Assembly: GCA_017994935.1 (NCBI GenBank)
Contig: JAGOJU010000026.1
Location: forward strand, 1-43,555
Direction: 5' to 3'
Source of the DNA: Opitutaceae bacterium
GTDB lineage: Bacteria > Verrucomicrobiota > Verrucomicrobiia > Opitutales > Opitutaceae
Length of the DNA: 43,555 nucleotides
The position numbers were made by a program, and so were the translations under genes. A model generated the notes under the pieces. It saw nothing but the letters and a program-made list of their open reading frames with translations. It was not told the origin of the DNA and did not search any database. Within the stretch, counting starts at the first letter, position 1, and every line of letters starts with the position of its first letter. Of the stretch, positions 32,253 to 42,244 are shown piece by piece.

Positions 32253-33983
32253 CTACACGAGGGAGACACCGGCGGGAACCCTCACCACAAATGTCCCTGC
32301 AATCTTGTCGTGCCAGCCCTGCTTCTCGTCGTCGAAGGCCACCCAGATGAATCCGAGCCCCGCTACAAGAAGAGACAGGAAGCAGCCCAGAGCGCGCACC
32401 ACGGCCACGGTCCAGTCGAGGGGGTCATCATTCGTCCTGACCACCTTCAGCCCGCACACGATGCCGCCGATGGTCGTGCCCTTCAGGCGCCACATCACGG
32501 CGCCGTAGGTGGCAAGCGCGAGCAGGAACAACGGGCCCAGCGACATCAGCACTGCGATCGATCCCACCAACGTCACGTCGATCGCAAGCGCGGCGACCCG
32601 GATCCAGAAACCGGCCCGCGCGTAGCCCGTCCATTCAGGAAGCGGCGGGACCGACTTCGCGCCGGGCGCAGGTGCAGATTCCGGAGACACCGTGCCGAGG
32701 CCCACTGCCGCTGATTCGAGCCCGCCAGCGCCAGAAACTGAAGCCGGCACGAAACCGGTGGAGGCCCCCATCGCGGCAACCGGCTCGTCCGCGTGATCGC
32801 CCGCCGTGGCAGCGCCCGGGCGCACAGGTGTTTCCGAACGCACCACTTCTGCGGGAGCCGAGGGCCCTGCGGGACGCGGCCTCCGGAGGCTGAGCAGGAG
32901 GGTGTAGACGCCCACCCCGTGGGCAAGAACCAGCATAAGCACCCAGACCATCATGCCCATCACCGGCACCAGATAGATCGCCGCCGCGAGAGATCCACCC
33001 AGCAGGACGGCGAGAGCGGTGGCCGACTGCATGCTGGAGAGTCCAAGGCCTCGCATCATCCGCCGGCCGAGCCAGCCGAATACCGCCGCCTTTCCAAAAA
33101 TGATCGCAAAGAGGATCAGGGCGACCGCGAGGAAGAAGCCGATGACCGTCAGCGACAGCACCACCGCAACAATCGGCATCAGGATCAGGCTGACAACCGC
33201 CGCAAAAAAACTCCTTCCGGGCCGGGTATCCAGTGTATCAATACACCGTTCAACGCCACGCGAAAAGATCACCGAAAAGACAATGTACACCGCCAGGAAG
33301 ATCCCGGCCACTGTCCAGGCCCAGCCGAGATTGGCGCCGATCGCGAGCGGGCGACCCAGGAAAAGACATTTGCGTACCCATGCGCGGAAACCCGTGTAAT
33401 CCGGGATTTCCGACACGATGCTCAACTCATTGATCGTGCCAAGCACCTGGGAGCCCGGATGCCGAATGACGGGCCCTCCGATCGACACGACCTCCCGCAC
33501 GACAGCCTTGGGACCGAGTTCCACTCCGCCAAACACCGCCACAGCGGTCTCGGCCCGGTTGTTGAGGTAGACATTCCCCACCACGGCAACCACGGAGTCG
33601 CCAACCTCGCCGTCCACGCGGGCATCGCCCAGCACCGCGACCACGGCATCCCTGACATTCCCCTCCACCCGGCAGGATCCGCCCACGGCCACCACCGCTT
33701 CCGCCGTGCCCCCCGCGGTGCCGTGAAAGGCATCGCGATTGAAGGCCAGGACGACATCCGTGCTCCGTCCGCGCCGCGAAGGTGACGCAGGAGGCTCCGG
33801 CGCGGGCGTCGATTGCGCCTCTGCCGTTGGGTCTGACGGCGCTGCGACCACCGTCTCGGGATTTGAGGCAGGCTCCGGCGCTGCCGGCGCAATGGGTGCT
33901 TCTTGGGTATAGGCGGAAACGGAGAGCAGCAAGCCAAGCAGTCCCGGAAATCCGCGCACGAAACGGTTGAAAGAGGAGTTCAT
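32253..33983 (-). CDS. RDD-domain membrane protein with bactofilin-like N-terminal region
   Basis: The 576-residue protein has a signal peptide (about 10-26), then a Pro/Ala-rich linker (27-70). A repetitive valine-rich region (about 95-190; AVVAVGGSCRVEGNV, DAVVAVLGDARVDGEV, DSVVAVVGNVYL) follows, with the periodicity of polymer-forming beta-solenoids. Four or five membrane helices (about 222-365), a second Pro/Ala linker (370-450) and an RDD domain (about 453-570, ending near GWHDKIAGTFVV) complete it. RDD domains are membrane modules of poorly known function. The ATG at 33983 gives the signal peptide directly. It is the third gene of the sigma-factor cluster and may be its envelope-related target. 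Confidence 0.75.
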   Translation of the reverse strand: MNSSFNRFVRGFPGLLGLLLSVSAYTQEAPIAPAAPEPASNPETVVAAPSDPTAEAQSTPAPEPPASPSRRGRSTDVVLAFNRDAFHGTAGGTAEAVVAVGGSCRVEGNVRDAVVAVLGDARVDGEVGDSVVAVVGNVYLNNRAETAVAVFGGVELGPKAVVREVVSIGGPVIRHPGSQVLGTINELSIVSEIPDYTGFRAWVRKCLFLGRPLAIGANLGWAWTVAGIFLAVYIVFSVIFSRGVERCIDTLDTRPGRSFFAAVVSLILMPIVAVVLSLTVIGFFLAVALILFAIIFGKAAVFGWLGRRMMRGLGLSSMQSATALAVLLGGSLAAAIYLVPVMGMMVWVLMLVLAHGVGVYTLLLSLRRPRPAGPSAPAEVVRSETPVRPGAATAGDHADEPVAAMGASTGFVPASVSGAGGLESAAVGLGTVSPESAPAPGAKSVPPLPEWTGYARAGFWIRVAALAIDVTLVGSIAVLMSLGPLFLLALATYGAVMWRLKGTTIGGIVCGLKVVRTNDDPLDWTVAVVRALGCFLSLLVAGLGFIWVAFDDEKQGWHDKIAGTFVVRVPAGVSLV

Positions 33984-34026
33984 GATTCCAAATTGAAACG
34001 GGGTTGAAGGAGGGCGCGCCGCGGGT

Positions 34027-34494
34027 TCATTGCGGACGCATGAAGATGCGATAGAGGGCGGCGCCGGTTCCAATCAGCGTCGCATAACACAGGGCAACCA
34101 GACCGATGCCGGTCAGGATCCAGAGTTGTGCCGTCGGAGACAGGGAATCGATCACATGCCGGAACAGGTCTGCCGCCACGGATTGGGCCCGGCTCCAACC
34201 GCGGAAAACGGATCCCATCCAGTCCCCCAACGCAGCCATGGACGCACCGCTTCCGCCATGTAAAAGCGCCCAGACGGTGCCGGTCGCTATGCCGAGGGTG
34301 ACGATCAGGAACACGACCCGCATGACGGGCGGCCAGAAGGCAAAGCCCTTCCGCCACCAAGGCGTCGCCTCCAAGCCGGCGATTGCGGCGAGCACGCGGG
34401 CCTCAAGTGTTGCGGGCGCCCTGCGGGACGGCAGACCCTTCAAGGCCGAATCGAGTGCATCTTCCCACGGGCTTCTTTTGTCTTGGGGGTTCAT
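34027..34494 (-). CDS. Small two-helix membrane protein, possible anti-sigma factor
   Basis: This 155-residue protein has a polar N-terminal segment (about 1-50; SPWEDALDSALKGLPSRRAP, ATLEARVLAAIAGLE) and two hydrophobic helices (about 58-80 and 123-147). Its start overlaps the ECF sigma factor gene by an ATGA (34491-34494), the classic arrangement of a sigma/anti-sigma pair. The short cytoplasmic N-terminus before the first helix would be the sigma-binding part. No zinc-binding HxxxCxxC motif is present, so assignment as anti-sigma rests on position and topology only. Confidence 0.65.
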   Translation of the reverse strand: MNPQDKRSPWEDALDSALKGLPSRRAPATLEARVLAAIAGLEATPWWRKGFAFWPPVMRVVFLIVTLGIATGTVWALLHGGSGASMAALGDWMGSVFRGWSRAQSVAADLFRHVIDSLSPTAQLWILTGIGLVALCYATLIGTGAALYRIFMRPQ

Positions 34495-35096
34495 GCGAGG
34501 GTCTGGTCCAAGGATTCGTGAGCGGTCCCGCTCCGCACCAGGATCTGGGCGAGCGCCGCGCGGGCACGGAGAATGTCGGTCTTCACTTTCGAGAGGGAAA
34601 TCTTGAGACGCCTGGCAATTTCATCGTAAGGCAGTTCTTCAAAGTGAAACAGCACCAGTGGCACGCGCTGATGCTCGGGCAGTTTCGCGAGAGCCTGTTC
34701 AAGCCATTCGCGGCGATCCTCCCGCGTCAGCGAGGCAAGCACATCGGTATCCGCCGCCGGAAACTCCACTGCGGGGGAATCGTCGTCATCACCCGGCTTC
34801 GCAAACTCCGAGAAAAATTTCCAACGACGCCGATAGCGCTGCAGGTGGTTGATCGAGAGATTGGTTGCCACCGTCTTGAGCCAGCCGCCGGCCGAGGGAC
34901 TGGCCTGGAGCATGTCGAAATGCTGAAAGGCCTTGAGAAACACCTCCTGTGAAATGTCCTCAGCCTGCGCATCGTTGCCGGTCAGGCGCACCGCCGTCGA
35001 ATAAACCATGTCCTGATAGGCGCGCATGAAGGTGGTGAAGTCGGGTGGCGGCTTCAGCTCCGCAGGGGAAGGTTGCACTGTGGGTTCATCGTTCAT
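34491..35096 (-). CDS. RNA polymerase ECF-type sigma factor
   Basis: The 201-residue protein has sigma-70 region 2 (about 20-95; FMRAYQDMVYSTAVRLTGN, AEDISQEVFLKAF, WLKTVATNLSINHL) and region 4 (about 135-190; LAKLPEHQRVPLVLFHFEEL, YDEIARRLKISLSKVKTDI). Region 3 is missing, as in ECF factors. An acidic linker (GDDDDSP) lies between. ECF factors redirect RNA polymerase to envelope or stress genes and are usually held by a membrane anti-sigma factor, here probably the overlapping downstream gene. Autoregulation is common in the family, but I could not define its promoter motif with confidence. Confidence 0.92.
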   Translation of the reverse strand: MNDEPTVQPSPAELKPPPDFTTFMRAYQDMVYSTAVRLTGNDAQAEDISQEVFLKAFQHFDMLQASPSAGGWLKTVATNLSINHLQRYRRRWKFFSEFAKPGDDDDSPAVEFPAADTDVLASLTREDRREWLEQALAKLPEHQRVPLVLFHFEELPYDEIARRLKISLSKVKTDILRARAALAQILVRSGTAHESLDQTLA

Positions 35097-35371
35097 GCGC
35101 AGAACACCGCAGGGTAAGGCTGAGTTGCAGGAAATCAGTTGCCACGTTATTTACGGATGATGAAGGCGTTGCAACGCAGAAAACCCGGACCGACCACGAA
35201 TCCTGAGAACTCCGTAAAACCACACACGTCCGTTCGAACCGATAGCATGCGCCGCGGCCCCGCGGAATGGCTAGAGAGTTCGGTGCCACGGTTTTTGAGC
35301 TGCATCCGACGCGGCACTGACAGTTTCACGTCCCCGCGGCAGGCCGGCTTTCAGTGCACCAGAAGATGTCC

Positions 35372-38329
35372 TCAAAAATTTACGACGATGCCCCCTCGAT
35401 CCTCCGCTACAACGGTTACCTGCTTCATCGCCTCCCCTGGCGGACAAAGGCGGACGGCAATCCAGATCCGGTCACCCGGAGTATGGGGCTTGAACACATA
35501 GTCCATGACGACCCTCCTTTCGCTGGCAATGCGTGAGCGCACTGTGAAGGTCAATACGCCGTAGAATGTCGGCATTTCGATCGCTTCGATCACCTTGCCC
35601 TCGGCAAACCATGACGAGGGTACGGCAGAAAAAAGCATCAATCCCCCATCACTTTCAGTGACAATGGCACTGCGCACGAGCGACAGCGCTGCGCCCGCGA
35701 CCGAACCGAGTGGTTCACTGAACGAGATCTGCCCATCGAGGTAGCGGCCGGCGTCGTACATGCCGAAACTCCAGGGAGCTTCACGTGTCAGTTTCTCAAA
35801 GGCGCTGCGCTGCAATCGGTGCGGAAAGAGTCCGGCGACCTCGGGAATGGTGTATCCGTTTCGGCTGGCGCCATGAAGCATGAAGCCCTGCAGGCTAGCG
35901 AGCGCCTGATGCCTGCGATCGGGATTGCGCACAGCCTCGGCGATCAGCCAGGCGATGTTGCCACACATGTAGGCCGCATCCAGGCCGGAGTGGAATCGAG
36001 GGAGCCCAGCCCAGTGACCGCCGTGCCGGGCCGCATATTCAAAGATCGATCTCGACGGTTCACCGGGATTCTTCGGATCCTCAAAACCAAGTTCGAGGAA
36101 TGACGGTGCGAACAGGTTCCAGTAGTTGCCATAACGCGTGGCGGTGATTTCCTGATGCGGACCTTCATTTTCTCCACCTTGGGAAGGTATGCCGATGGCG
36201 AAGGGAACGAAGGGAGGCGTCGATTCATTGACCGTAACCTTCCGAAAGGCGTTCGCGATCCGCCCACGAAATTCAGCAGCTTTCACCTCAAGGATTTCGC
36301 CCTCCCTGGCAAGGTCCCGCGTGCCGAGTTCGCGAAAGATCGCAGCCGTGGCATCGAGGCCTCTCCAGCATATGGCCGAAGCGTACAGGCTTGTCGCCGG
36401 GTCGCGCACGTCTCCGCCGTAGATGTGAGAAGGAAGCAGGCCTCGAAGGAACTCTGCACGCGTGTCGTTCGCCGGATGACGCACATGCTCGGTCCATCGC
36501 GCACATTCCAGCATCGCAGGAGCCACATGCTCCAGCCAGTCCTGATCCCGCGAGAGACGCGCAACCGTTGCCGCGGCCAGGGGAGCCGCACCATTGCGTG
36601 CCTGGTGGTGGACGTTCGATTTGTCCAGATTGTCGGAGCGCAGCATGATTCCTGCCTGGCGTTGACCTTCATCGAAACGGCCCCACTGCGCCTCCGCCAC
36701 CGCAGGCCATGCCTCCTCAATGCCAAAGTAATACTGATAGAAGTAGGCCCCGTAACTGAGCCTTTCCGCCACGGGTTCAGCCTCCTGGGCAAATCGCACG
36801 CGCGTGATGCCGCCTACCTGGCTGCGCCAAATGTCAATCCGTTCCATCCATTGCGGATCAGGAAGGCGAACCTGAGCACCGCGCGAAAGCTCCCGCCTCC
36901 ACTCGGAGATGAAGGCTTGTTCGGCCTCGGCGAAGGATTCGCCCGCAGCCGTGGAACGAAGGGATCCGGGCGCCTGCGGCGTTGTGAGCTCCACCCGCCC
37001 GTCTGAGGAAAGCGGAAAGAGGAGGAGCTTCTCGACGGGACCCAGCGATTCGAGTGTGAATGGCTGAGCGGCTGCCAGAACGAGGTTGCCGTCCGCATCC
37101 AAAAGCACCCGGTCATTTTTTGTAACTCGCGGTGCCATCGAGAAAAAAAGCGCTGGCGTCCGCGGATGTTCACCTCTGTCCCAGTGATGGCTGTTGGGAC
37201 GAACGCCCATGCCCAGCGCAAGGCGCGCCCCAGGCGGGGCGTTGCTGATTTCAAATCTCACGAAGATCCCAGAGTCACCGCGACGAGCATCCCGGTGCGA
37301 AAACAGTGTCTGACGGATGGTTGTTCCACCATGTGTCCATTCCACGGAAACCTGGGGCAGCGTACGCCCTTCCGTGGTTTTCAGGAACGAGACATGCGCT
37401 GAAAGAGGCGCTGGCCGGAGGAGCGTGTCTCCGACCAGCAGCGCTGGCGCAAACCAGTGGTCCTCCTTCGCGTCACCCTTGAGGCGCGGATCGCGGGTCA
37501 GCCAGGTGGTGATCCACTGGCCATTCTGCCAGACAAAACCGGGATTGGCATCGTTGGCGCTCGCCAGTAGGATTTTCTGGAAATCAAGGGGCCAGGCCGC
37601 GGCCTCGAGTTCACTCCACGAAATTTCGCGCGATGCCTGATCGGGGACAACGGGATCGTCGAGTCGCGCACGTTGCGCAGCGACATCCACATCGCTCAGA
37701 TCGATCGCCCTGACATGTGCGGGCAAAGCGCTGCCGAATGTCCCGGTCTCGACAACCCGGTATCGCGGTGCCTGATCAATCGCCTCCGGGTTGGCGATGA
37801 TGACTTGATCCCAGAAGGCATCGCCCGTTTCTGCACACTCAAAGCCGATTAGTGCCCCGGGTGAGACCCCGTCACTTGGCAACTGTATCGTGTCGATCCA
37901 GAGTTGCTGAAACGGGGCGACCAGGACGGAGTGCCTCTGCAGGGACTCAATCGGCAAGGCGTGACCCGGCTGAATGAAGATGCTCCGCGGGGCGTAAAGA
38001 TGCCTGTCAAAGCGCAGGAAATTCAATCTTCCGTTGGAGGGCGTAAGGAGTGCTGATCCAACCCTGTTGTTGTCTGTCAGGATCGGAGTGAGCCACTCCA
38101 GCTGGCGACGCTCGCCATGCGCAGGCTGACCGCTGTCGTCTTCCTTCAAGGCCAACGCCTGTCCTGCAAGCGGTCCGGAACCGCTTCCACCATGGTCGGG
38201 AGCAGATTCAGAAGGAAGGTTGTCTCCCGATGATCGAGGAGGAGATGCGCGGGACAATCCTGCCGCTTGGGGGAATGCGGAGCCTGTTGCCATCAAGGCA
38301 ATGACAGACGCAAGCCGCAGCATTCTCAT
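35372..38329 (-). CDS. Secreted six-hairpin glycosidase-like protein
   Basis: The 985-residue protein has a signal peptide (MRMLRLASVIALMATGSAFP). A large beta-sandwich N-terminal part (about 60-440) follows. The (alpha/alpha)6-barrel-like C-terminal part (about 470-900) has SYGAYFYQYYFGIEEAWPAV, HHQARNGAAPLAAATVARL and EITATRYGNYWNLFAPSFLE, the style of six-hairpin glycosidases such as GH78, GH63 or GH95 relatives. The exact family and catalytic acids cannot be settled by eye. The ATG at 38329 is chosen because it yields the signal peptide. The longer frame to 38794 overlaps the receptor gene. It lies 211 bases downstream of the TonB-dependent receptor gene, suggesting joint use of one glycan. 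Confidence 0.72.
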   Translation of the reverse strand: MRMLRLASVIALMATGSAFPQAAGLSRASPPRSSGDNLPSESAPDHGGSGSGPLAGQALALKEDDSGQPAHGERRQLEWLTPILTDNNRVGSALLTPSNGRLNFLRFDRHLYAPRSIFIQPGHALPIESLQRHSVLVAPFQQLWIDTIQLPSDGVSPGALIGFECAETGDAFWDQVIIANPEAIDQAPRYRVVETGTFGSALPAHVRAIDLSDVDVAAQRARLDDPVVPDQASREISWSELEAAAWPLDFQKILLASANDANPGFVWQNGQWITTWLTRDPRLKGDAKEDHWFAPALLVGDTLLRPAPLSAHVSFLKTTEGRTLPQVSVEWTHGGTTIRQTLFSHRDARRGDSGIFVRFEISNAPPGARLALGMGVRPNSHHWDRGEHPRTPALFFSMAPRVTKNDRVLLDADGNLVLAAAQPFTLESLGPVEKLLLFPLSSDGRVELTTPQAPGSLRSTAAGESFAEAEQAFISEWRRELSRGAQVRLPDPQWMERIDIWRSQVGGITRVRFAQEAEPVAERLSYGAYFYQYYFGIEEAWPAVAEAQWGRFDEGQRQAGIMLRSDNLDKSNVHHQARNGAAPLAAATVARLSRDQDWLEHVAPAMLECARWTEHVRHPANDTRAEFLRGLLPSHIYGGDVRDPATSLYASAICWRGLDATAAIFRELGTRDLAREGEILEVKAAEFRGRIANAFRKVTVNESTPPFVPFAIGIPSQGGENEGPHQEITATRYGNYWNLFAPSFLELGFEDPKNPGEPSRSIFEYAARHGGHWAGLPRFHSGLDAAYMCGNIAWLIAEAVRNPDRRHQALASLQGFMLHGASRNGYTIPEVAGLFPHRLQRSAFEKLTREAPWSFGMYDAGRYLDGQISFSEPLGSVAGAALSLVRSAIVTESDGGLMLFSAVPSSWFAEGKVIEAIEMPTFYGVLTFTVRSRIASERRVVMDYVFKPHTPGDRIWIAVRLCPPGEAMKQVTVVAEDRGGIVVNF

Positions 38330-38540
38330 GGCGCGTCGGCCATTGAACGTAACTTTCGCAAAACGGCGTGTAGCAGCGAATCCGAGTTCCATCGTTTGGT
38401 GGCCTGAGGTCGAACGTGGTATACGACCTCGACCGGCCGACCAGCAGCTGCTCTCTTGCGATTTTCTCCAAGCGAAACGGGAGAGGCATGACAGCCCCCC
38501 CCATTTGGCAAATGGATACCTCCAACGATTGCCGGGACGC

Positions 38541-41500
38541 TCAGAAATCGAACGAGTTCGTAAGCGTCCACCGATTGGCCTGAGGAATTCGTGCTGACGC
38601 AATCGTGCCGTCCGGCTGTATGGCGACCGGAATAAGGGCCTTGCTGGCAAAGAGGTCGCGAACGTTGAGTTGCACAGACCAACGGACCTTGCCTCGCATG
38701 ATGGGGCGACCGTAACGAAGCCAGGCGTCGTAATTGGTTTCCGCCGGACCGTAGAAGGGCTTGTCCCGATCGACAACCCAGACATTGCCGACACTGGTGG
38801 TCACCATCTTGGGCTGGTACCCGATGCAGATCTTGTCCTGCCAGCGAACGGCGCCACCGATGGAAAAGCCCTTCAAGCGTCCATTCTGGAAATCGTAGTT
38901 GGTGACAAAATTGGCGCGCCATTTGCGAAGTTCATTGACATTGGTGTTATCGCTCGCCGCAAAACCCAGATAGGGGATGTAGATATTCTTCATGCCTTGA
39001 GTACCCAGGGTTGTGCTGAAGTTTCCGAAGTGGGTGACGTCCTCAAAGCCATCCACCTCCCTCATGTTTTTTGCAATCACGCCATTGCCGTCGGTCCAGA
39101 GCGGCAGATTTTTCGCGACAAACGCGGTCATGTCGCTGCCGACATTGCTTCGATTGGCCTCCTGTTTGGCGACATTCAGGATCATGCGCCAGCTCTTGGT
39201 GGGATTATAGGTGATCTCCCCCTCCCATCCGGTGGAAACAATGTCTGCCACATTCCGGATATTGGGCGGACGCGTGCCGGCAATCCAGCTCTTGCTCGCA
39301 TTTTGAGAAAGCGCCCAGGCTTTGACCAAATCCTGGTCAACAAGCGAATTGGCCAGCCATTCCTCGGGTGTCCGGGCATTGAACCAGGCCGTACGTGCAG
39401 TCGCTTCTGCACTCGTCAGGGACGGATTCAAGACAGTTGGCTGCGAGGTCCAACTCGCGCGCGGTTGCAAATAGCGCGGGTCGCTGGGTTGAAAACCGAA
39501 CCATTTGTTTATGACCCACTCCGGGGTGTTTGACTGCCGCAGACCATTCAGGAACCGGGTGAAATCATTTCCATACCAGTAGTCATTCACGACCCACGTG
39601 GTATCGTTCTGCATGGCAGTCTTGTAGTTGTTGATGCGAATGCTCAGCTTGTTGTCCATCAGGGCCAGGCGAACACCGACATCGCGTGTCGTGCCCTCGG
39701 GCGGATCAAAAACATTCCCGTAGGGATCCGCTCCCACACCCGATGGCTTGAAGTTTCCTGAACGATTGTAGAAGACGCTGAAATCAGTCCCGCGGGGCAG
39801 CCACTTCTTCACGAAGTCGGGCGTGTGTCCGACGACGCTCCAGCTCAGCGAGGTTTTTTCGAACACCGGAATACTTGTACTTTCAGGCATCACCCAGGAG
39901 GGGTCATACGGGAGCACCTGGCCGGTCGGGGCCTTGATGGCCGCGCTGGAATTGTATTGCTTGTATTGATCGTGGCGCCAGCCGAGCATGCCGACGAGTT
40001 TGTCATTCAGGAGATAGGACTGCCAGATGAAGGCCCAGCTCTTCGTATCGCTCCTCGTCTTTGCAGCGCTGTTGTAGAGTTTGTCGATATCATCGACATA
40101 GTTATAGAGCGTGGGAGTGATCGTCACCCATCGCTTGTTCTTGTCATCCCAATATTGACTGCTGGCATTGCGTGCCGGGTCCTGCACCGCCTTCAGATTG
40201 CCGATGTGGGCGCCCGCGGGTGAGGAGAGGTTTGCAATCGAATCCCCCAGGTAACGCACGACGCCATAGCCCGCATAGGTTGCCAGGGGCGTGGTGAGGT
40301 ACGGGTTGAGATCCGCGTAGTCGTAGGCATACCCGCCAAAGCCTCTTGAGAAGGATTCCTCCTTTTGCCGGCTCAGCAGGCCCGTGAAGATGTGGCGTCC
40401 GAGGTAGCGCGTCCACCGGGAGTTCTGCCGGAAATCAAGTTCGCCAAAAACCGTGGCGCGCATGGCATCCCTGTCATTCTCCGCCTCATTTCCACCCGAG
40501 TCCGATGCCACATACGGGCGCCCATAATTCTTGTTCGGCGTTCCGTCAAAATTCGTCTGCATCATGTCCACCAGGATGCTCGCGCCTTCAAAGAAGAAGG
40601 GTTGGAAACTGGCGCGGTCAAAATTCTGGCGATCGTAAGCGAGTTCCACTCCCAGCTTGTTCCGGAAAAAGGTCTGACGGAGGACCGCATTGACGGCGTC
40701 AAAGTCCGCCCTCTCCCATTTGTTCGGACCATCAAGCAGCTGATTGTAGAAGTCATAGGCGGATGAATCCAGGATCTCCTGCTGACGCCACAGGCCGGTC
40801 AACGGAACCGTGGTGGAGGGAAGTCCGTTGGCGGCAAAGAATCGCTGATTGCCGATGAAGTTGTTGAATGCTCCCGCGCTTGCCCACGACGTCGGGCCCC
40901 AGACATTCAGGTCCGGGCCGGCTGCGCTCTTGTATCCGGCCACTCTCGAAAGCGCCTGCGTACTGGAATCGGGATTTTCAAAAATCGACCCCAATGTCCC
41001 GGCATTCATCCAGCGTCCGGGCCAGGTAAGATAGGCGGGATAGAGTGCTGCATTGGTGCGCACGGCATTGCTGGTCGGGCCATCATAGGACCACTTGTTC
41101 AGCGCCGCCGGATCGAACCACATCGTAAGACCGTCCTGCGGTGGCGTGACGCGGGGACGGTTGGAGTTTTGCCTGCCCTTCTCGTAGCTCACCTGAAGCT
41201 GGGTCAAGCCGTTCTGGAAAAAGGTCTTTTCCCAGTCTGCCGTGGCAAAAAGCCTCCGGTCTCTTTCATACGCAGGCTCCTGCTGATAATAACGTTTGTC
41301 CTCCAGTCCCACGACGCGAACCGCGAGCTCCTTGCTGATGATCGGCTGATTGAAATCAAAAACACCGCGGTAGGAGCCGTAGCTGCCGAGGGTGGCCTGC
41401 ACACGATACTTCCGGGTCCGGGGATCAGCCGTCTTGAGCTGGTTGTTGATGATGCCTGCAGGAGACCCCAGCCCGAAAAGGATGGCGTTTGCTCCACGGG

Positions 41501-42047
41501 AAATGTCCACACGTTCCGTATTGTACGTATCCATGGGGATGCTTGTGGCGAAGAAATCCCGCATAAGGTCCGCCGAAGAGACACCGCGCACCCTCGTTGC
41601 CTGGCTGGGTGAATCGAAGATTCCCGTATTGCTGGAGGAAGTGGCGGTCAGCGTGACACCCGATGTGTTGCCACCGATGCCGCCCACTTCAGCATTGGTT
41701 GCATACACGAGCACATCCTTCGCATTCACCGAGCCGGTGTCTTCCATGAACTGCCCGGTGATGACGCCAATGGCAGCGCCCACATCCTTCAATTCCGTCC
41801 GCAGGCGGGTCCCCGCCAGCGTGTCCGTTGCCGCGTAGCCATTATCCCGGTCACTTGACACCACGAAGGGCGTCATCAGGACCACATCCGACTCCGAAAC
41901 CGCCGTTGCACGGGGCTTCTCCTCCGGCGCCCGTTTATCGACAGGAGCGGCGGTTCGCTGGGCGTGAACCCCTGTGGAGGAAATGAGCGCAAGCAGCGCG
42001 AGCGAAACGATCTTTTGCGCGGGCAAACAATTCGTCGGGATTTTCAT
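38541..42047 (-). CDS. TonB-dependent outer-membrane receptor
   Basis: This 1168-residue receptor has a signal peptide (about 10-29, ending VHAQ). A plug domain (about 55-210) follows, with TPFVVSSDRDNGYAATDTL and GTRLRTELKDVG, the style seen in Opitutaceae receptors. A 22-strand barrel completes it, ending NSFDF with the terminal aromatic residue needed for outer-membrane insertion. Such receptors import siderophores, B12 or, in this phylum, probably oligosaccharides, using energy from TonB-ExbBD. The following glycosidase gene and the preceding sugar-binding-like tail favour a glycan. The ATG at 42047 is preferred over an upstream start at 42140, because it gives the signal peptide. Confidence 0.92.
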   Translation of the reverse strand: MKIPTNCLPAQKIVSLALLALISSTGVHAQRTAAPVDKRAPEEKPRATAVSESDVVLMTPFVVSSDRDNGYAATDTLAGTRLRTELKDVGAAIGVITGQFMEDTGSVNAKDVLVYATNAEVGGIGGNTSGVTLTATSSSNTGIFDSPSQATRVRGVSSADLMRDFFATSIPMDTYNTERVDISRGANAILFGLGSPAGIINNQLKTADPRTRKYRVQATLGSYGSYRGVFDFNQPIISKELAVRVVGLEDKRYYQQEPAYERDRRLFATADWEKTFFQNGLTQLQVSYEKGRQNSNRPRVTPPQDGLTMWFDPAALNKWSYDGPTSNAVRTNAALYPAYLTWPGRWMNAGTLGSIFENPDSSTQALSRVAGYKSAAGPDLNVWGPTSWASAGAFNNFIGNQRFFAANGLPSTTVPLTGLWRQQEILDSSAYDFYNQLLDGPNKWERADFDAVNAVLRQTFFRNKLGVELAYDRQNFDRASFQPFFFEGASILVDMMQTNFDGTPNKNYGRPYVASDSGGNEAENDRDAMRATVFGELDFRQNSRWTRYLGRHIFTGLLSRQKEESFSRGFGGYAYDYADLNPYLTTPLATYAGYGVVRYLGDSIANLSSPAGAHIGNLKAVQDPARNASSQYWDDKNKRWVTITPTLYNYVDDIDKLYNSAAKTRSDTKSWAFIWQSYLLNDKLVGMLGWRHDQYKQYNSSAAIKAPTGQVLPYDPSWVMPESTSIPVFEKTSLSWSVVGHTPDFVKKWLPRGTDFSVFYNRSGNFKPSGVGADPYGNVFDPPEGTTRDVGVRLALMDNKLSIRINNYKTAMQNDTTWVVNDYWYGNDFTRFLNGLRQSNTPEWVINKWFGFQPSDPRYLQPRASWTSQPTVLNPSLTSAEATARTAWFNARTPEEWLANSLVDQDLVKAWALSQNASKSWIAGTRPPNIRNVADIVSTGWEGEITYNPTKSWRMILNVAKQEANRSNVGSDMTAFVAKNLPLWTDGNGVIAKNMREVDGFEDVTHFGNFSTTLGTQGMKNIYIPYLGFAASDNTNVNELRKWRANFVTNYDFQNGRLKGFSIGGAVRWQDKICIGYQPKMVTTSVGNVWVVDRDKPFYGPAETNYDAWLRYGRPIMRGKVRWSVQLNVRDLFASKALIPVAIQPDGTIASARIPQANRWTLTNSFDF

Positions 42048-42130
42048 TATGCTGGGATTGGTTTCTGGCGCGTTTCGGCAAAGGGGCGCCTCACGCAGAG
42101 CTTCCGGAGTCAGTGGGAACTTACCCATCC

Positions 42131-42136
42131 AATATA
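42131..42136 (-). promoter_or_regulatory. Possible -10 box upstream of the receptor gene
   Basis: TATATT on the minus strand lies about 84 bases before the receptor start in an AT-rich patch that stands out from the GC-rich surroundings. No good -35 box is seen 16-18 bases upstream, so this is a weak candidate. Confidence 0.25.
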
Positions 42137-42244
42137 TCAAAAATCAGGGCGGACCTAAATGAGTTTGCCCGTGCGCCAATTTAGATTTCTTGCCACTCCG
42201 GGAGCGCCGGAAAGGTACAGGCGGGCCCATGGTTCCAATCTTTG

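Noticed and set aside
38330..38794. N-terminal extension of the six-hairpin glycosidase
   Set aside because: It would overlap the receptor gene and bury the signal peptide that begins at 38329.
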